Below are positions 9,332 to 17,097 of a stretch of 64,000 bases of DNA, piece by piece. The DNA is taken from NCBI RefSeq assembly GCF_022832385.1, contig NZ_JALHLE010000013.1:87042-151041 (forward strand). The letters are read 5' to 3'. The position numbers and the translations under genes were made by a program. The DNA is from Novosphingobium album (ex Hu et al. 2023). Its GTDB lineage: Bacteria > Pseudomonadota > Alphaproteobacteria > Sphingomonadales > Sphingomonadaceae. Position 1 is the stretch's first letter, and each line of letters opens with the position of its first letter. Below the pieces are notes generated by a model, which saw only the letters and a program-made list of their open reading frames with translations, did not search any database and was not told where the DNA came from.

Positions 9332-9685
9332 ATGTTCAATTCGTCGATCCGCTCGAATAAACCCTGCATTCCTCAGGGAACAGGCGAAATCATGGACATG
9401 CTTGGCTCGATGATTCTGTCCTCGCCGACCTTCAAGGACAAAACAGGCTATTTCCCCCAACGGGATATCAACACCCAATTCTTCGCCCTGAATGAAGGCC
9501 TGAAGACCATCCGCAAGAAGGTGGGCGAGGAGAACTATCAAAAGCTCGTAGAACTGTCCGCCCGGATGCGCGCGCATTTCGAGGCCGACCCCGAGGACAA
9601 GACCGAGGACGGCATCAAGGGCCGCGACTGCATCATGGACATGGAGGACATCATCCGGGCCAGCAATCGCCGCAAGCGGAGCTGA
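9332..9685 (+). CDS. Candidate immunity protein (copy 1), unrecognised family
   Basis: Encodes 117 aa, acidic in its middle (FEADPEDKTEDG) and basic at its end (SNRRKRS). I do not recognise a named family. It is a paralogue of the gene at 10995-11339: the last ~65 residues are almost identical whereas the first ~45 diverge. The start is fixed by an excellent GAGGAGG just before ATG 9332. Two such genes flank a probable toxin gene, which is the main reason for calling them immunity proteins; this function is an inference. Confidence 0.65.
   Translation: MFNSSIRSNKPCIPQGTGEIMDMLGSMILSSPTFKDKTGYFPQRDINTQFFALNEGLKTIRKKVGEENYQKLVELSARMRAHFEADPEDKTEDGIKGRDCIMDMEDIIRASNRRKRS
9482..9676 (+). repeat. 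Direct repeat, left copy (3' half of candidate immunity gene 1)
   Basis: About 195 bp match the segment 11133-11327 without any gap and with only scattered substitutions (roughly nine in ten bases identical by eye). The repeat flanks the toxin genes as a direct repeat and could support recombination that deletes or swaps the toxin. Confidence 0.8.
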
Positions 9686-9850
9686 TCTCCCGCCACCGGC
9701 CTCAGGTCCTCGGCATTACCTGCTCTGCATATACTGCGGAACGCCCCCCTTTTTTGGATCAGCGCCCTCAAAAAGAACCATTTTGGTTACATCGCTTGAA
9801 TTGTAGGATTTGTTCCCTCAATGTTCTCATTGAGCAGCAAGGGACAAGTC

Positions 9851-10603
9851 ATGCCCAATCACGCGACCACAGCTGAACGCCAGTCCACCGAATGCCTTGC
9901 GTTCGAGCATTATCTCAGGACGGGAAGACGGCTTTCACCTCGATTCTTCCAGTCCGGAACAGAGCTCAAATTCAATCCCTATCATGATCCCCGGAACGGC
10001 CGCTTCACGTTCGCCCCGGGAGGCGCTCACGCACCCGGCTATGCCGTAAATTCCCGCCAGCGCAATTTGCATACGAAACGGCCAAAGGTTTCAGCGCTTT
10101 CCGTGACGGAGGGGACAGCAAGCTCATCCGCTACTGTTGAATCTCGAACAGCCAATCAGACAACCAATGCCGTCTATAGGCCCGATCAAGCGCCTGCAGC
10201 CATTCAACCTTCCCAGTACCGTCCCAATCCTCGTGCGCGCATGAGCGGCAATGGCGGCCCTCCCCTGAACGATCCGATGACGCTCGAACGCGTCTTCCCC
10301 GGATTGCCTGAGGCCCCGGGCGGATCGATCGTAGCAATCGCCGACAACATTCTGGATATCTCTGGACCGGCCAGCAGGTTAACTAGTGCTTTGACTGAAG
10401 AGCACATCAACGTTCTGGTTCAACAGATCAGGAGCATTGATCCCAACTATCGACTGGACACACTCGGTTTCCCAAGGACGCTCGAAGGACAAGCCAACTT
10501 GATACGCCAGCTTCGCATTGACCGCGCGGCGACCTTTTTTAGGGAGAAACTCGACCTCTACAAGTGGAAGTCTTGCGCTACCTTCAAGAACGAACTGACA
10601 TAG
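9851..10603 (+). CDS. Polymorphic-toxin-like protein, N-terminal part (frame interrupted)
   Basis: Encodes 250 aa. Near residue 42 it contains FNPYHDPRNGRFTFAPGG, a Pro/His/Asp-Pro ... GRFT motif seen at the head of secreted or phage-associated polymorphic toxins. A low-complexity Ser/Thr/Pro region (about 75-125) and a helical segment (ERVFPGLPEAPGGSIVAIADNILDI) follow. ATG 9851 with AAGGGACAAG upstream is preferred over ATG 9821. The frame ends at 10603 just where the next frame, shifted by -1, supplies a nuclease-like domain. The last ~13 residues (KWKSCATFKNELT) look like out-of-frame sequence. GC is lower than in the surrounding genes, which suggests transfer. Confidence 0.6.
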   Translation: MPNHATTAERQSTECLAFEHYLRTGRRLSPRFFQSGTELKFNPYHDPRNGRFTFAPGGAHAPGYAVNSRQRNLHTKRPKVSALSVTEGTASSSATVESRTANQTTNAVYRPDQAPAAIQPSQYRPNPRARMSGNGGPPLNDPMTLERVFPGLPEAPGGSIVAIADNILDISGPASRLTSALTEEHINVLVQQIRSIDPNYRLDTLGFPRTLEGQANLIRQLRIDRAATFFREKLDLYKWKSCATFKNELT

Positions 10604-10992
10604 CCTATGAGGAGGGTATCAACACATTCAACAGTGGTCGCTTGAAAGTTCGTCTGTCGCGGGAGGAAGCAATCGGGAACTTTGTTGATCGCACTGTAAG
10701 ACGTGAACTCAAGATTTTGTACAATAGAATGGGGATAGCGACGTCACGAGAAGGACCGGTGCGGATCATTGGAAGAGAATATGCTAGTACCGCCACAGAC
10801 CGTACGTATCGTATACCGGATGCTAGGGTCGGAAATGTTGCCTTTGACGTTTCGCTCACCAGGAAGACGGTCCGCACGTCTCAAGTGCAAGGGTTCTTCA
10901 ATAGTGACTGGAAACCCAGCACAGTCATCATTGTTCGGCCAAGTCAGCTTGGAACAGACAGTACTTACGCTATTGCTCAACCAGGGCATTGA
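10564..10992 (+). CDS. Nuclease-like toxin domain, C-terminal part (frame -1 to the preceding ORF)
   Basis: Encodes 142 aa if started at GTG 10564. Helical residues 1-50 lead into a domain with TYRIPDARVGNVAFDVSLT, then RKT, then TSQVQGFFNSD and STVIIVRPSQLG, ending YAIAQPGH. The spacing PD ... D-x5-K is reminiscent of PD-(D/E)XK nucleases; this is a suggestion only. The natural continuation of the upstream frame (DLYK) is VEVLRYLQERTD in this frame, so the two pieces probably derive from one toxin, broken by a 1-nt loss or joined by a -1 shift between 10543 and 10603. Its stop lies 2 nt before the second candidate immunity gene. Confidence 0.55.
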   Translation: MEVLRYLQERTDIAYEEGINTFNSGRLKVRLSREEAIGNFVDRTVRRELKILYNRMGIATSREGPVRIIGREYASTATDRTYRIPDARVGNVAFDVSLTRKTVRTSQVQGFFNSDWKPSTVIIVRPSQLGTDSTYAIAQPGH

Positions 10993-10994
10993 TC

Positions 10995-11339
10995 ATGCAG
11001 AAACCTTATACTTCTTACATCCCTCAGAACATTAGCGAATTGATGGACCTACTGGGCTGGATGGTGCTCAAATCCCCCAAATTCGAAGACGATAGCGGCT
11101 ACTTCCCGGGGCAAAACATCGACACCGAATTTTTCGCGCTCAACGAAGGCCTGAAAGCCATCCGCAAGAAGGTGGGCGAGGAGAACTATCAAAAGCTCGT
11201 CGAACTGTCCGATCGCATGCGCGCGCATTTCGAGGCCGATCCGGAGGACAAGACCGAGGACGGCATTAAGGGCCGCGATTGCATTATGGACATGGAAGAG
11301 ATCATCAGGGCCAGCAATCGCCGCAAACCGAAAGCATAA
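10995..11339 (+). CDS. Candidate immunity protein (copy 2), unrecognised family
   Basis: Encodes 114 aa, a paralogue of the 117-aa protein at 9332-9685; the shared part runs from FFALNEGLK to ASNRRK and the N-terminal ~40 residues (QKPYTSYIPQNISELMDLLG) diverge. It starts 2 nt after the stop of the toxin C-terminal frame, the usual place for a cognate immunity gene. The first ATG at 10995 is preferred to the TTG at 10989. The divergent N-terminal half would be expected to set toxin specificity, though this is inferred. Confidence 0.65.
   Translation: MQKPYTSYIPQNISELMDLLGWMVLKSPKFEDDSGYFPGQNIDTEFFALNEGLKAIRKKVGEENYQKLVELSDRMRAHFEADPEDKTEDGIKGRDCIMDMEEIIRASNRRKPKA
11133..11327 (+). repeat. 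Direct repeat, right copy (3' half of candidate immunity gene 2)
   Basis: Second copy of the ~195-bp repeat at 9482-9676, with a constant 1651-bp offset. See that entry. Confidence 0.8.
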
Positions 11340-11349
11340 GTGGGTTCGA

Positions 11350-11382
11350 AAAAGCCCGAGAGATCTTGTCTCCCGGGCTTTT
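11350..11382. terminator. Bidirectional intrinsic terminator
   Basis: Inverted repeat AAAAGCCCGAGAGA / TCTCCCGGGCTTTT with one mismatch and a 5-nt loop, flanked by A and T runs. It lies between the convergent candidate immunity gene (+) and flotillin gene (-), 10 nt past one stop and 6 nt past the other, so it can end both transcripts. Confidence 0.85.
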
Positions 11383-11388
11383 CCTTGC

Positions 11389-13110
11389 TCAGTTCATCGT
11401 CTTGGGACGATAGACTTCGGCATCATTGCCGGCGTCTGCGAGCGCTGCCGGAACTTCCGGCTCCACCGCACCCCGGACCATGGTGGCCAGCGACGCACCG
11501 TCGAGGCCGAGTTCCTTCATCAGCCCGTCGATCACCGGCGCCTGCGCGCGGTAGGCGAGCGCGGCACTGACCGCGTCGTTGGCCAGGTTGCCCGAGCCTC
11601 CGATCGGAGCCCCCGTGCCGCCCGAACCGCCACCCTTCTGGGTAAGGCCATCGACCTGCACGATCTTGATCGAGTCGATCGCTTCCATCGGACGCACGCT
11701 CTCGCGCACGACTTCCGGCAGGACCTTCAGGAGCGCCATCTTCATCTGCAGCGACACCTGATCCGAAGACAGGATATTCGCGGCTTCGTTGATGGCACGC
11801 TGGCCGGCGGCCTCCACTTCGAAGCGGACACGGGCGGCTTCGGCCCGTAGCTTCTCGGCTTCGGCCTCACCCTCGGCTTCGAGCCTTGCGGCTTCGGCAC
11901 GGTTGGACGCGGCTTCCTTTTCGGCCTCGGCTTTCACCTTGACCGAGATCGCCTGACGCTCGGCCTCCTTGGCCGCCTCGATCAGTTCGATCCTCTTGAG
12001 ACGCTCGGCGACTTCGGTCTCGCGGCTGGTCGTAACCTGCTCCTCGGCGGCAACCGCCTTGGCGCGGGCTTCGTCGGCCTGGGACTTGGCCTGGCTTTCC
12101 TCGCGGCTCTTATTCTGGATCGCGATCTGCTGCTCCTGACGGGCGAGTTCGACTGCCTGCTGCTGCGCGATCCTGGCTTCCTGGATGGTCCGGTCCGCCT
12201 CGATCTGCTTGGAGTCCACCTGCTGCTTCGCAACAATGCGGGCTTCATCCGCCTCACGGCCGCGCGCCGCCTGCTCGCGGGCGACTTCCGCCGCCTGCTC
12301 GGCCCGGCGCATCTCGACTTCCCGCTCCTGTTCCAGACGCGCGAACTCGTTCTCACGCTGGATCTGCAGCGACTGCCGGTCGGCTTCGAGGTTCTTGGTC
12401 TCGATCTGCACGCGCGTGTCCTGCTCGATGTCGTTGCGCGCTTTCTTGCGCAGCTCGATCTGCTCGGTCAGCTTGGTGAGACCTTCGGCGTCGAACGCGT
12501 TGTTCGCGTTAAAGTGCTCGATCGAAGTCTGGTCGAGGCCGGTCAGCGAGACCGATTCCAGTTCCAGACCGTTCATCGCAAGGTCCGAGGAGGAAACCTG
12601 CTGGACTTTCTGCACGAAGTCCGCGCGCTGCTCATGAAGCTGGTTCATCGACATGCCCGCCGCGACCGAGCGCAGCGCATCGACGAACTTGCCTTCAACC
12701 AGATCCTTGAGCGCCTCCGGGTGCATCGTGCGTGCGCCGAGCGTCTGCGCGGCCATGGCAATGGCCCCGGCATCGGGACGGACGCGCACGTAGAACTCGG
12801 CCTTCACGTCGATCCGCAACCGGTCGAGCGTGATCAGCGCGTCGCTGTTCTTGCGTTCCACGGCAAGGCGCACGGTGTTCATGTTGACCGGCATCGTCTC
12901 GTGGAAGACCGGCAGCACCATCGCACCGCCGTTCATCACGACCTTTTCCCCGCCGATGCCCGTGCGCACGAACGCGATTTCCTTGCTCGCACGCCGGTAG
13001 AGCCGCGCCAGCATCACGCCGAACACGATCATAGCGAACACGATAGCGAATGCGGCCACCGCAATGATGCCCAACATGCTGTCGAATAGGCCGCTGAAAA
13101 GGCCGTCCAT
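11389..13110 (-). CDS. Flotillin-like membrane scaffold protein (YqiK family)
   Basis: Encodes 573 aa. An N-terminal transmembrane segment (MLGIIAVAAFAIVFAMIVFGVML) is followed by a SPFH/PHB domain (EIAFVRTGIGGEKVVMNGG through the residue ~200 region) and a long Ala/Glu/Arg/Gln-rich coiled coil (about 230-460), then a C-terminal flotillin tail. Flotillins organise membrane microdomains. The start MDGLFSGLF is supported by GAAGGAG eight bases upstream. In E. coli yqiK is next to yqiJ; here the YqiJ homologue lies about 1.4 kb away on the same strand, separated by a diacylglycerol-kinase-type gene on the other strand. Confidence 0.9.
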   Translation of the reverse strand: MDGLFSGLFDSMLGIIAVAAFAIVFAMIVFGVMLARLYRRASKEIAFVRTGIGGEKVVMNGGAMVLPVFHETMPVNMNTVRLAVERKNSDALITLDRLRIDVKAEFYVRVRPDAGAIAMAAQTLGARTMHPEALKDLVEGKFVDALRSVAAGMSMNQLHEQRADFVQKVQQVSSSDLAMNGLELESVSLTGLDQTSIEHFNANNAFDAEGLTKLTEQIELRKKARNDIEQDTRVQIETKNLEADRQSLQIQRENEFARLEQEREVEMRRAEQAAEVAREQAARGREADEARIVAKQQVDSKQIEADRTIQEARIAQQQAVELARQEQQIAIQNKSREESQAKSQADEARAKAVAAEEQVTTSRETEVAERLKRIELIEAAKEAERQAISVKVKAEAEKEAASNRAEAARLEAEGEAEAEKLRAEAARVRFEVEAAGQRAINEAANILSSDQVSLQMKMALLKVLPEVVRESVRPMEAIDSIKIVQVDGLTQKGGGSGGTGAPIGGSGNLANDAVSAALAYRAQAPVIDGLMKELGLDGASLATMVRGAVEPEVPAALADAGNDAEVYRPKTMN

Positions 13111-13131
13111 TTTCACTTCTCCTTCAAGGGA

Positions 13132-13170
13132 ATGCTGCGGACGGCACAATGCCCCGCTTTCGATTTCATC
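13132..13170. repeat. 39-bp direct repeat, copy next to the flotillin start
   Basis: Matches 13410-13448 at about 34 of 39 positions (core GCGGACGGCAC ... CCCCGCT ... CGATTTCATC). A further short match (CACTTCTCC) lies just outside both copies, so a ~60-bp block including the flotillin ribosome-binding region seems to have been duplicated or captured. Confidence 0.7.
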
Positions 13171-13409
13171 CCAACGCAACTGCGCGCACGCAATTGCGCT
13201 CGAATGACTTCAAACTGCCTTTCCGGAAGGCGCGTAAGGACAGACCGGTTTCAATCGAAATCCGGCACCACTGCCAAAACAGTCCAATTCATGCGGACGG
13301 AATTTATGTCACGGCAAGACAGGAACGCTTGCCAGGTCACAAATCAGAATGGCGGCCTGCACGAACACGGTTCGATACTGGCACTCATCTTCCACTTCTC
13401 CGAACCAAG

Positions 13410-13448
13410 ATGCCGCGGACGGCACTGCGCCCCGCTCTCGATTTCATC
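13410..13448. repeat. 39-bp direct repeat, distal copy
   Basis: Partner of 13132-13170, 278 bp away in the same orientation. On the minus strand it would read through as the same amino-acid frame (DEIESGA.CRP.H), so either a dispersed repeat or a decayed partial duplication of the flotillin leader is possible. Confidence 0.65.
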
Positions 13449-13715
13449 TTGTCTTGAGGCCGTATAGCGAAAGGCGAATGCCGGTCATAGCGAATCCGGA
13501 TTATTGCGAGTCGATTGCATTTAAGGATTTCAGAAATTTAACCGCCGTTTCCACAGCTTACCACTGCCGTGCGTCCTTCACCTTGAGCCGGAAATTCCCA
13601 AAAAGCCGCATGGACATATTCAGCACTATATTGTCGAATGCCAACATTCAGCGCGGTGGCTTTGCCTCCAGATATCCCGCAACTCCTGCCCTTCCCCAAC
13701 CGCTCAGGAACATTC

Positions 13716-14120
13716 ATGCTGACGCCTCCCGAAGAACCTGCGCCACACCATCGCTTCAGCATCTTCGCGCGCCTGAAGAGCTTCACTTACGCTGGCCGGG
13801 GATTGCGCGCGCTCGTGCAGGATGAGCACAACGCGTGGCTGCACCTTGCCGCATCGCTCATGGCCTTGGCGGCAGGTTTTCTATTGCAGATTTCCATTGC
13901 CGGCTGGCGCTGGCTGGTGCTTGCCATAGCCATCGTCTGGCTGGCCGAAGCGTTCAACACCGCGATCGAAGAAGCCTGCGACTACATCAACCCGGAATTC
14001 GACAGGGCCATCGGCCGCATAAAGGACCTGGCCGCCGGAGGCGTGCTGATCGCTTCTATCGCTGCGGCTTTGATCGGCCTGCTGACGCTTGCTCCACCAC
14101 TGCTTGCGCGCATCCTCTAG
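13716..14120 (+). CDS. Diacylglycerol kinase / undecaprenol kinase family protein
   Basis: Encodes 134 aa. An amphipathic N-terminus (RFSIFARLKSFTYAGRGLRAL) precedes three hydrophobic helices. The family signature is EHNAWLHLAAS followed by WLAEAFNTAIEEACDYINPEFD, where the E-x-x-NTAIE motif coordinates Mg-ATP. Members phosphorylate diacylglycerol or undecaprenol at the inner membrane. ATG 13716 with AGGA upstream gives the usual length; an in-frame ATG 78 nt earlier would add an unlikely Pro-rich extension. It is oriented against the envelope genes on both sides. Confidence 0.88.
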   Translation: MLTPPEEPAPHHRFSIFARLKSFTYAGRGLRALVQDEHNAWLHLAASLMALAAGFLLQISIAGWRWLVLAIAIVWLAEAFNTAIEEACDYINPEFDRAIGRIKDLAAGGVLIASIAAALIGLLTLAPPLLARIL

Positions 14121-14196
14121 GTCTGCCGCAACGGACCGCAGATCTGCTGTCCCGGATCAATCGCACCAAGAGCCATTTCCGCCGCGGGTAGGGCCC

Positions 14197-14481
14197 TCAA
14201 TCCTGCTCCGCCCCTGTTTCAGACGGAATGGCTGCGGCAGGCTCGTCCGGCACCCGCCTAACGCGCCCAACCACAATCTCGTCGATTTCCAGACGGCGAA
14301 TGCGCGCACGCCTTATCGAGAGCCGTCCGATCGCCAGAGCACCCACCGCGACCGCGCCAAAGGCGAGTGCTCCCACCGCGAACGCCCCTACGGCGAGCGC
14401 GCCAAGTGCACCGGCACCTTTCGCCGAAGCACCGGTCGCGATGGCGCCTTGCTTCTTCGTATTGAATGCGAGCTTCTTCAT
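14197..14481 (-). CDS. Five-residue-repeat (GALAV-type) small protein
   Basis: Encodes 94 aa, starting MKKLAFNTKKQG. Residues ~24-70 show a strict five-residue periodicity (GALAV GAFAV GALAF, then GAVAV GALAI GRLSI, RRARI RRLEI DEIVV), like the centre-hydrophobic rhythm of pentapeptide repeats, which fold as a quadrilateral beta-helix. The first half is Gly/Ala-rich, the second basic then acidic. There is no signal peptide. It lies 50 nt downstream of the YqiJ gene in the same direction and is probably part of that operon. Function unknown. Confidence 0.65.
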   Translation of the reverse strand: MKKLAFNTKKQGAIATGASAKGAGALGALAVGAFAVGALAFGAVAVGALAIGRLSIRRARIRRLEIDEIVVGRVRRVPDEPAAAIPSETGAEQD

Positions 14482-14531
14482 AACCCAGCCTTTCCCCGAT
14501 TCCGGCCAGAAGAGACGTTACCGCGCGCCTG

Positions 14532-15185
14532 CTAATCCAGCCTCGGCAGATAGTGATCCCCGCGCGCAATGGCCTTGAACAGGTCGCCCTCGCTCCGCAC
14601 GAGCAGGACCTTCTCGTTCTGGACAAAACGCTGGTCCGCATTGTCGGGTTCCAGCATCACATAGTGCGTCTGACCGAAATGGTCGGTAACTTTCGCCCGC
14701 GCCGGATTGCCCGGCGTCGCGGTGCCTATCACCACTTCCGCCTCGCGGCCCACGAGCGCGGCCACGTTGATCGCGGTCGTCTCGTCCTTGGGCAGGATGC
14801 TGCCCAGGGGGCGGGATACCGCGCCCGTTGCCGGTAGCGCCACCAGCGCCGCTCCCGCGCTCACCAGCCAGGCGGACCAGGGTGCGCCGGTCAGGGCTTC
14901 TAGGAAATGCTGACCGGCCAGCCCTACAACGCCGAAGACCGAGAGCAGGATCATCAGCCACATCATGAACGGGATGCGGCCCACACCGAACAGCGAAAGC
15001 AACCCGGCATCGACGGCCAGATCGTGATCGACATCGACATGAACATCCACATCCGCGTCAAGGTCGGCCCCGAGCAGGTCGCTGATGCCCACCAGCTGCA
15101 GCACGGCCAGCAGCAGCACCACTCCCAGCGCCACCGAGAACGGCAGGCTCGTGGGCTCGGTCAGCAGCTCAATCACGGTCCACAT
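14532..15185 (-). CDS. YqiJ-family inner-membrane protein (OB-fold, NfeD-like)
   Basis: Encodes 217 aa: a hydrophobic N-terminal helix (SLPFSVALGVVLLLAVLQLVG), an acidic stretch with alternating Asp (LDADVDVHVDVDHDL), two or three more membrane helices (about 68-125), and a C-terminal OB-fold-like domain (EAEVVIGTATPGNPARAKV ... EKVLLVRSEGDLFKAI). This is the layout of YqiJ, the usual partner of the YqiK flotillin. ATG 15185 overlaps the preceding xpaC-like gene by 17 nt; a TTG four codons earlier is possible. The YqiK gene lies at 11389-13110. Confidence 0.82.
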   Translation of the reverse strand: MWTVIELLTEPTSLPFSVALGVVLLLAVLQLVGISDLLGADLDADVDVHVDVDHDLAVDAGLLSLFGVGRIPFMMWLMILLSVFGVVGLAGQHFLEALTGAPWSAWLVSAGAALVALPATGAVSRPLGSILPKDETTAINVAALVGREAEVVIGTATPGNPARAKVTDHFGQTHYVMLEPDNADQRFVQNEKVLLVRSEGDLFKAIARGDHYLPRLD

Positions 15186-15879
15186 ACTTGGTTTCAAGGA
15201 ACCGATTGCGCGTCGCCAGCGCGTCGATGTCGCCCTTCGACAGGTCGAGGCTCATCGCCTCGATCTCATCGGAAATGACGGCAAGGCCATCGACCAGCTG
15301 TTCAGACGGGCTAGTGCCGCCCACCCCGGGCTTGCTGCGCAGCGCGGCCGGGATGCGGGTGTAGCTGTCGACCAGCCCGGGCAGGTGTTCCGAGAGCAGC
15401 TTGCGCACTTCGCGCGCGGCGGGACCGTTTTCCTCCATCGCGGCAAGTTGCGGGGCGATCTGCTCGAGGCGCACGCCGATCATGTCGATGGCATCGATCG
15501 CGGCATTGGGCAGCGCGCGGCGCTTGCCCTCCAGCCACAGTTCGGCCGAACCCGCCAGTTCAGGCAGGCTGGCGCTGTTGAGGTCATCGGCATGCGTGCG
15601 CGGGGCCGCCGGGTAAATCGACAGCACCACGAACAGCGCGATGCCCAGCAGGATGGCGCTCATCGATACGCCGAACGACAACCCGCCCAGCGCCAGCGCC
15701 GCGACCAGCGTGGCGATCCAGATGCCCGACAGCGCGAGGAACGCGCGGCGGATACGGCGCAGGCGAAAGCGCCAGCGCTCCTTGCGGGCGTTGTAGAGCC
15801 GGGCTGCGCGCTGGCGGCGGGCGGCGCGGATGATCTCCTGCGATACGCCGCGCGATTGGGAGGCGGGCACTTGTGCCAT
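15169..15879 (-). CDS. XpaC-like membrane protein (5-bromo-4-chloroindolyl phosphate hydrolysis family)
   Basis: Encodes 236 aa. A basic N-terminus (about 30 Arg/Lys-rich residues) precedes two membrane helices (AFLALSGIWIATLVAALALGG and MSAILLGIALFVVLSIYP), and the rest is a cytoplasmic helical domain. Pairing with a TelA gene three bases upstream is the arrangement known from Bacillus xpaC-telA, which is the strongest support. The proteins are linked with tolerance to toxic anions and membrane-active agents; mechanism unknown. Confidence 0.75.
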   Translation of the reverse strand: MAQVPASQSRGVSQEIIRAARRQRAARLYNARKERWRFRLRRIRRAFLALSGIWIATLVAALALGGLSFGVSMSAILLGIALFVVLSIYPAAPRTHADDLNSASLPELAGSAELWLEGKRRALPNAAIDAIDMIGVRLEQIAPQLAAMEENGPAAREVRKLLSEHLPGLVDSYTRIPAALRSKPGVGGTSPSEQLVDGLAVISDEIEAMSLDLSKGDIDALATRNRFLETKYVDRD

Positions 15880-15882
15880 CGC

Positions 15883-17097
15883 TTACTGGTCTACCGCCTC
15901 CAGCAGAGAAGGCGCTGCCTTGCCATCCGCTGCGATGCCCTCGGCCTGCCCCTGCGCGCGGGCGATGTAGGCCTTGGACTTGTCGATCTCGCCTTCGAGC
16001 GAGGTGACCGTCTGCTTCATCGAGTCGAGCGCCTTGAGCTTGAAGGTGTCGATCGAATCCATCGTATCGTAGATGTTCTGGAATGCACGGCTCAGCGTTT
16101 CGAGCGGGATCGTCGAAGTAGCCGCCTGCTCGTGGATGCGCGCGGTGTTGTCCTTGAGCATCTGGCCGGTGCCATCGATGATGTTGGCCGTCGTGGTGTT
16201 GAGCGCGGTGATCTGGTCGAGCACCAGCTTCTGGTTCGCCATCGCCTGCGCCACCGTGACGGCCGTGCGCAACGCGCCCACCGTCGTGGTGGAGGCGCGG
16301 TCGACGCCCTTGATCAGCTCGACATTGTTCTTCTTCACCAGATCGAGCGCAAGGTAGCCCTGCACCGTCACCGCCATCTGCGTCAACAGATCCTGCGTGC
16401 GCTGGCGCACGTAGAACAGCGCGCTCTCGCGTACGGCCTTGGCCTTGGCGGGATCGGTGTGATCGAGATCGTTCGCCTTGTCTTCCAGCGCGGTATCGAG
16501 CGCCTTGGACATGAACACCATCTGTTCGAGCTTGCCCATGGCCGCCCACAGGTTCTGCCGCTCCACGTCGATCGCGGCGTTGTCCATCAGCAGCTCGTCC
16601 TTGCCGTTCTGCAGGCGGGTGAGGATGGCGCTGATGTGGCCCTGCGCGCTCTGATAGCTGTCGAAGTAATTGCGGAGCTTGGAGCCCATCGGGATGATCC
16701 CGAACAGCTTGCGCTTGGAAAGCAGGTCACCCTTGGTCGAGGGATCGAGGTCTTCCACCGTGCGGCGCAGTTCGGCCAGATCGGCGCCCACGCCCGCGTC
16801 CTTGTCCATCGCGCGGATCGGGCGGTCGAGAAAACGGTTGGACTGGCCCGCCGCCTCGGAAATCTCCTTGCGGCCCATGTTGGTGATCTGGTCGACACGG
16901 CGGCCGAATTCGGGCGAGCTGGAATCCTGCGAAACGAGATCATCGACGAATTCGCCGACGCGTATCTGCAGCTTGCTCTTCTGCTCGTCGCCCACCGGCA
17001 CCAGCCCGGCGGCACGCTCGGGCTGCACCACCGGCACGGGATCGGGCGGGGTCAGCTTCAGCTCACCCGCGATATCCTGGTCGGTCATTACGGCCAT
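15883..17097 (-). CDS. Toxic anion resistance protein TelA family
   Basis: Encodes 404 aa, essentially all helical and without membrane segments. Recognisable TelA features are FLDRPIRAMDKD, FGIIPMGSKLRNYFDSYQ near residue 135 and a long region with QNLWAAMGKLEQMV and VKKNNVELIKGVDRAST. TelA/KlaA-type proteins give tellurite and colicin tolerance in some hosts and are thought to work at the membrane with a small partner such as XpaC. It is the first gene of the telA-xpaC-yqiJ-repeat-protein operon, with AAGGA before the ATG. Confidence 0.88.
   Translation of the reverse strand: MAVMTDQDIAGELKLTPPDPVPVVQPERAAGLVPVGDEQKSKLQIRVGEFVDDLVSQDSSSPEFGRRVDQITNMGRKEISEAAGQSNRFLDRPIRAMDKDAGVGADLAELRRTVEDLDPSTKGDLLSKRKLFGIIPMGSKLRNYFDSYQSAQGHISAILTRLQNGKDELLMDNAAIDVERQNLWAAMGKLEQMVFMSKALDTALEDKANDLDHTDPAKAKAVRESALFYVRQRTQDLLTQMAVTVQGYLALDLVKKNNVELIKGVDRASTTTVGALRTAVTVAQAMANQKLVLDQITALNTTTANIIDGTGQMLKDNTARIHEQAATSTIPLETLSRAFQNIYDTMDSIDTFKLKALDSMKQTVTSLEGEIDKSKAYIARAQGQAEGIAADGKAAPSLLEAVDQ

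Larger units (their letters stand above)
13111..13715. other. Intergenic region between flotillin and dgkA-type genes
   Basis: About 600 bp without a convincing gene. It must carry the flotillin promoter (minus strand) and the promoter of the kinase gene (plus strand). The only structure seen is a pair of 39-bp direct repeats (13132-13170 and 13410-13448). The segment from 13480 to 13660 is noticeably AT-richer than the surroundings. Confidence 0.6.

Noticed and set aside
10531..10542. Programmed -1 slippage at the T6 run in the toxin gene
   Set aside because: In the -1 frame a TAG at 10540-10542 follows immediately, so a slip at this run would end translation; the junction must be further downstream.
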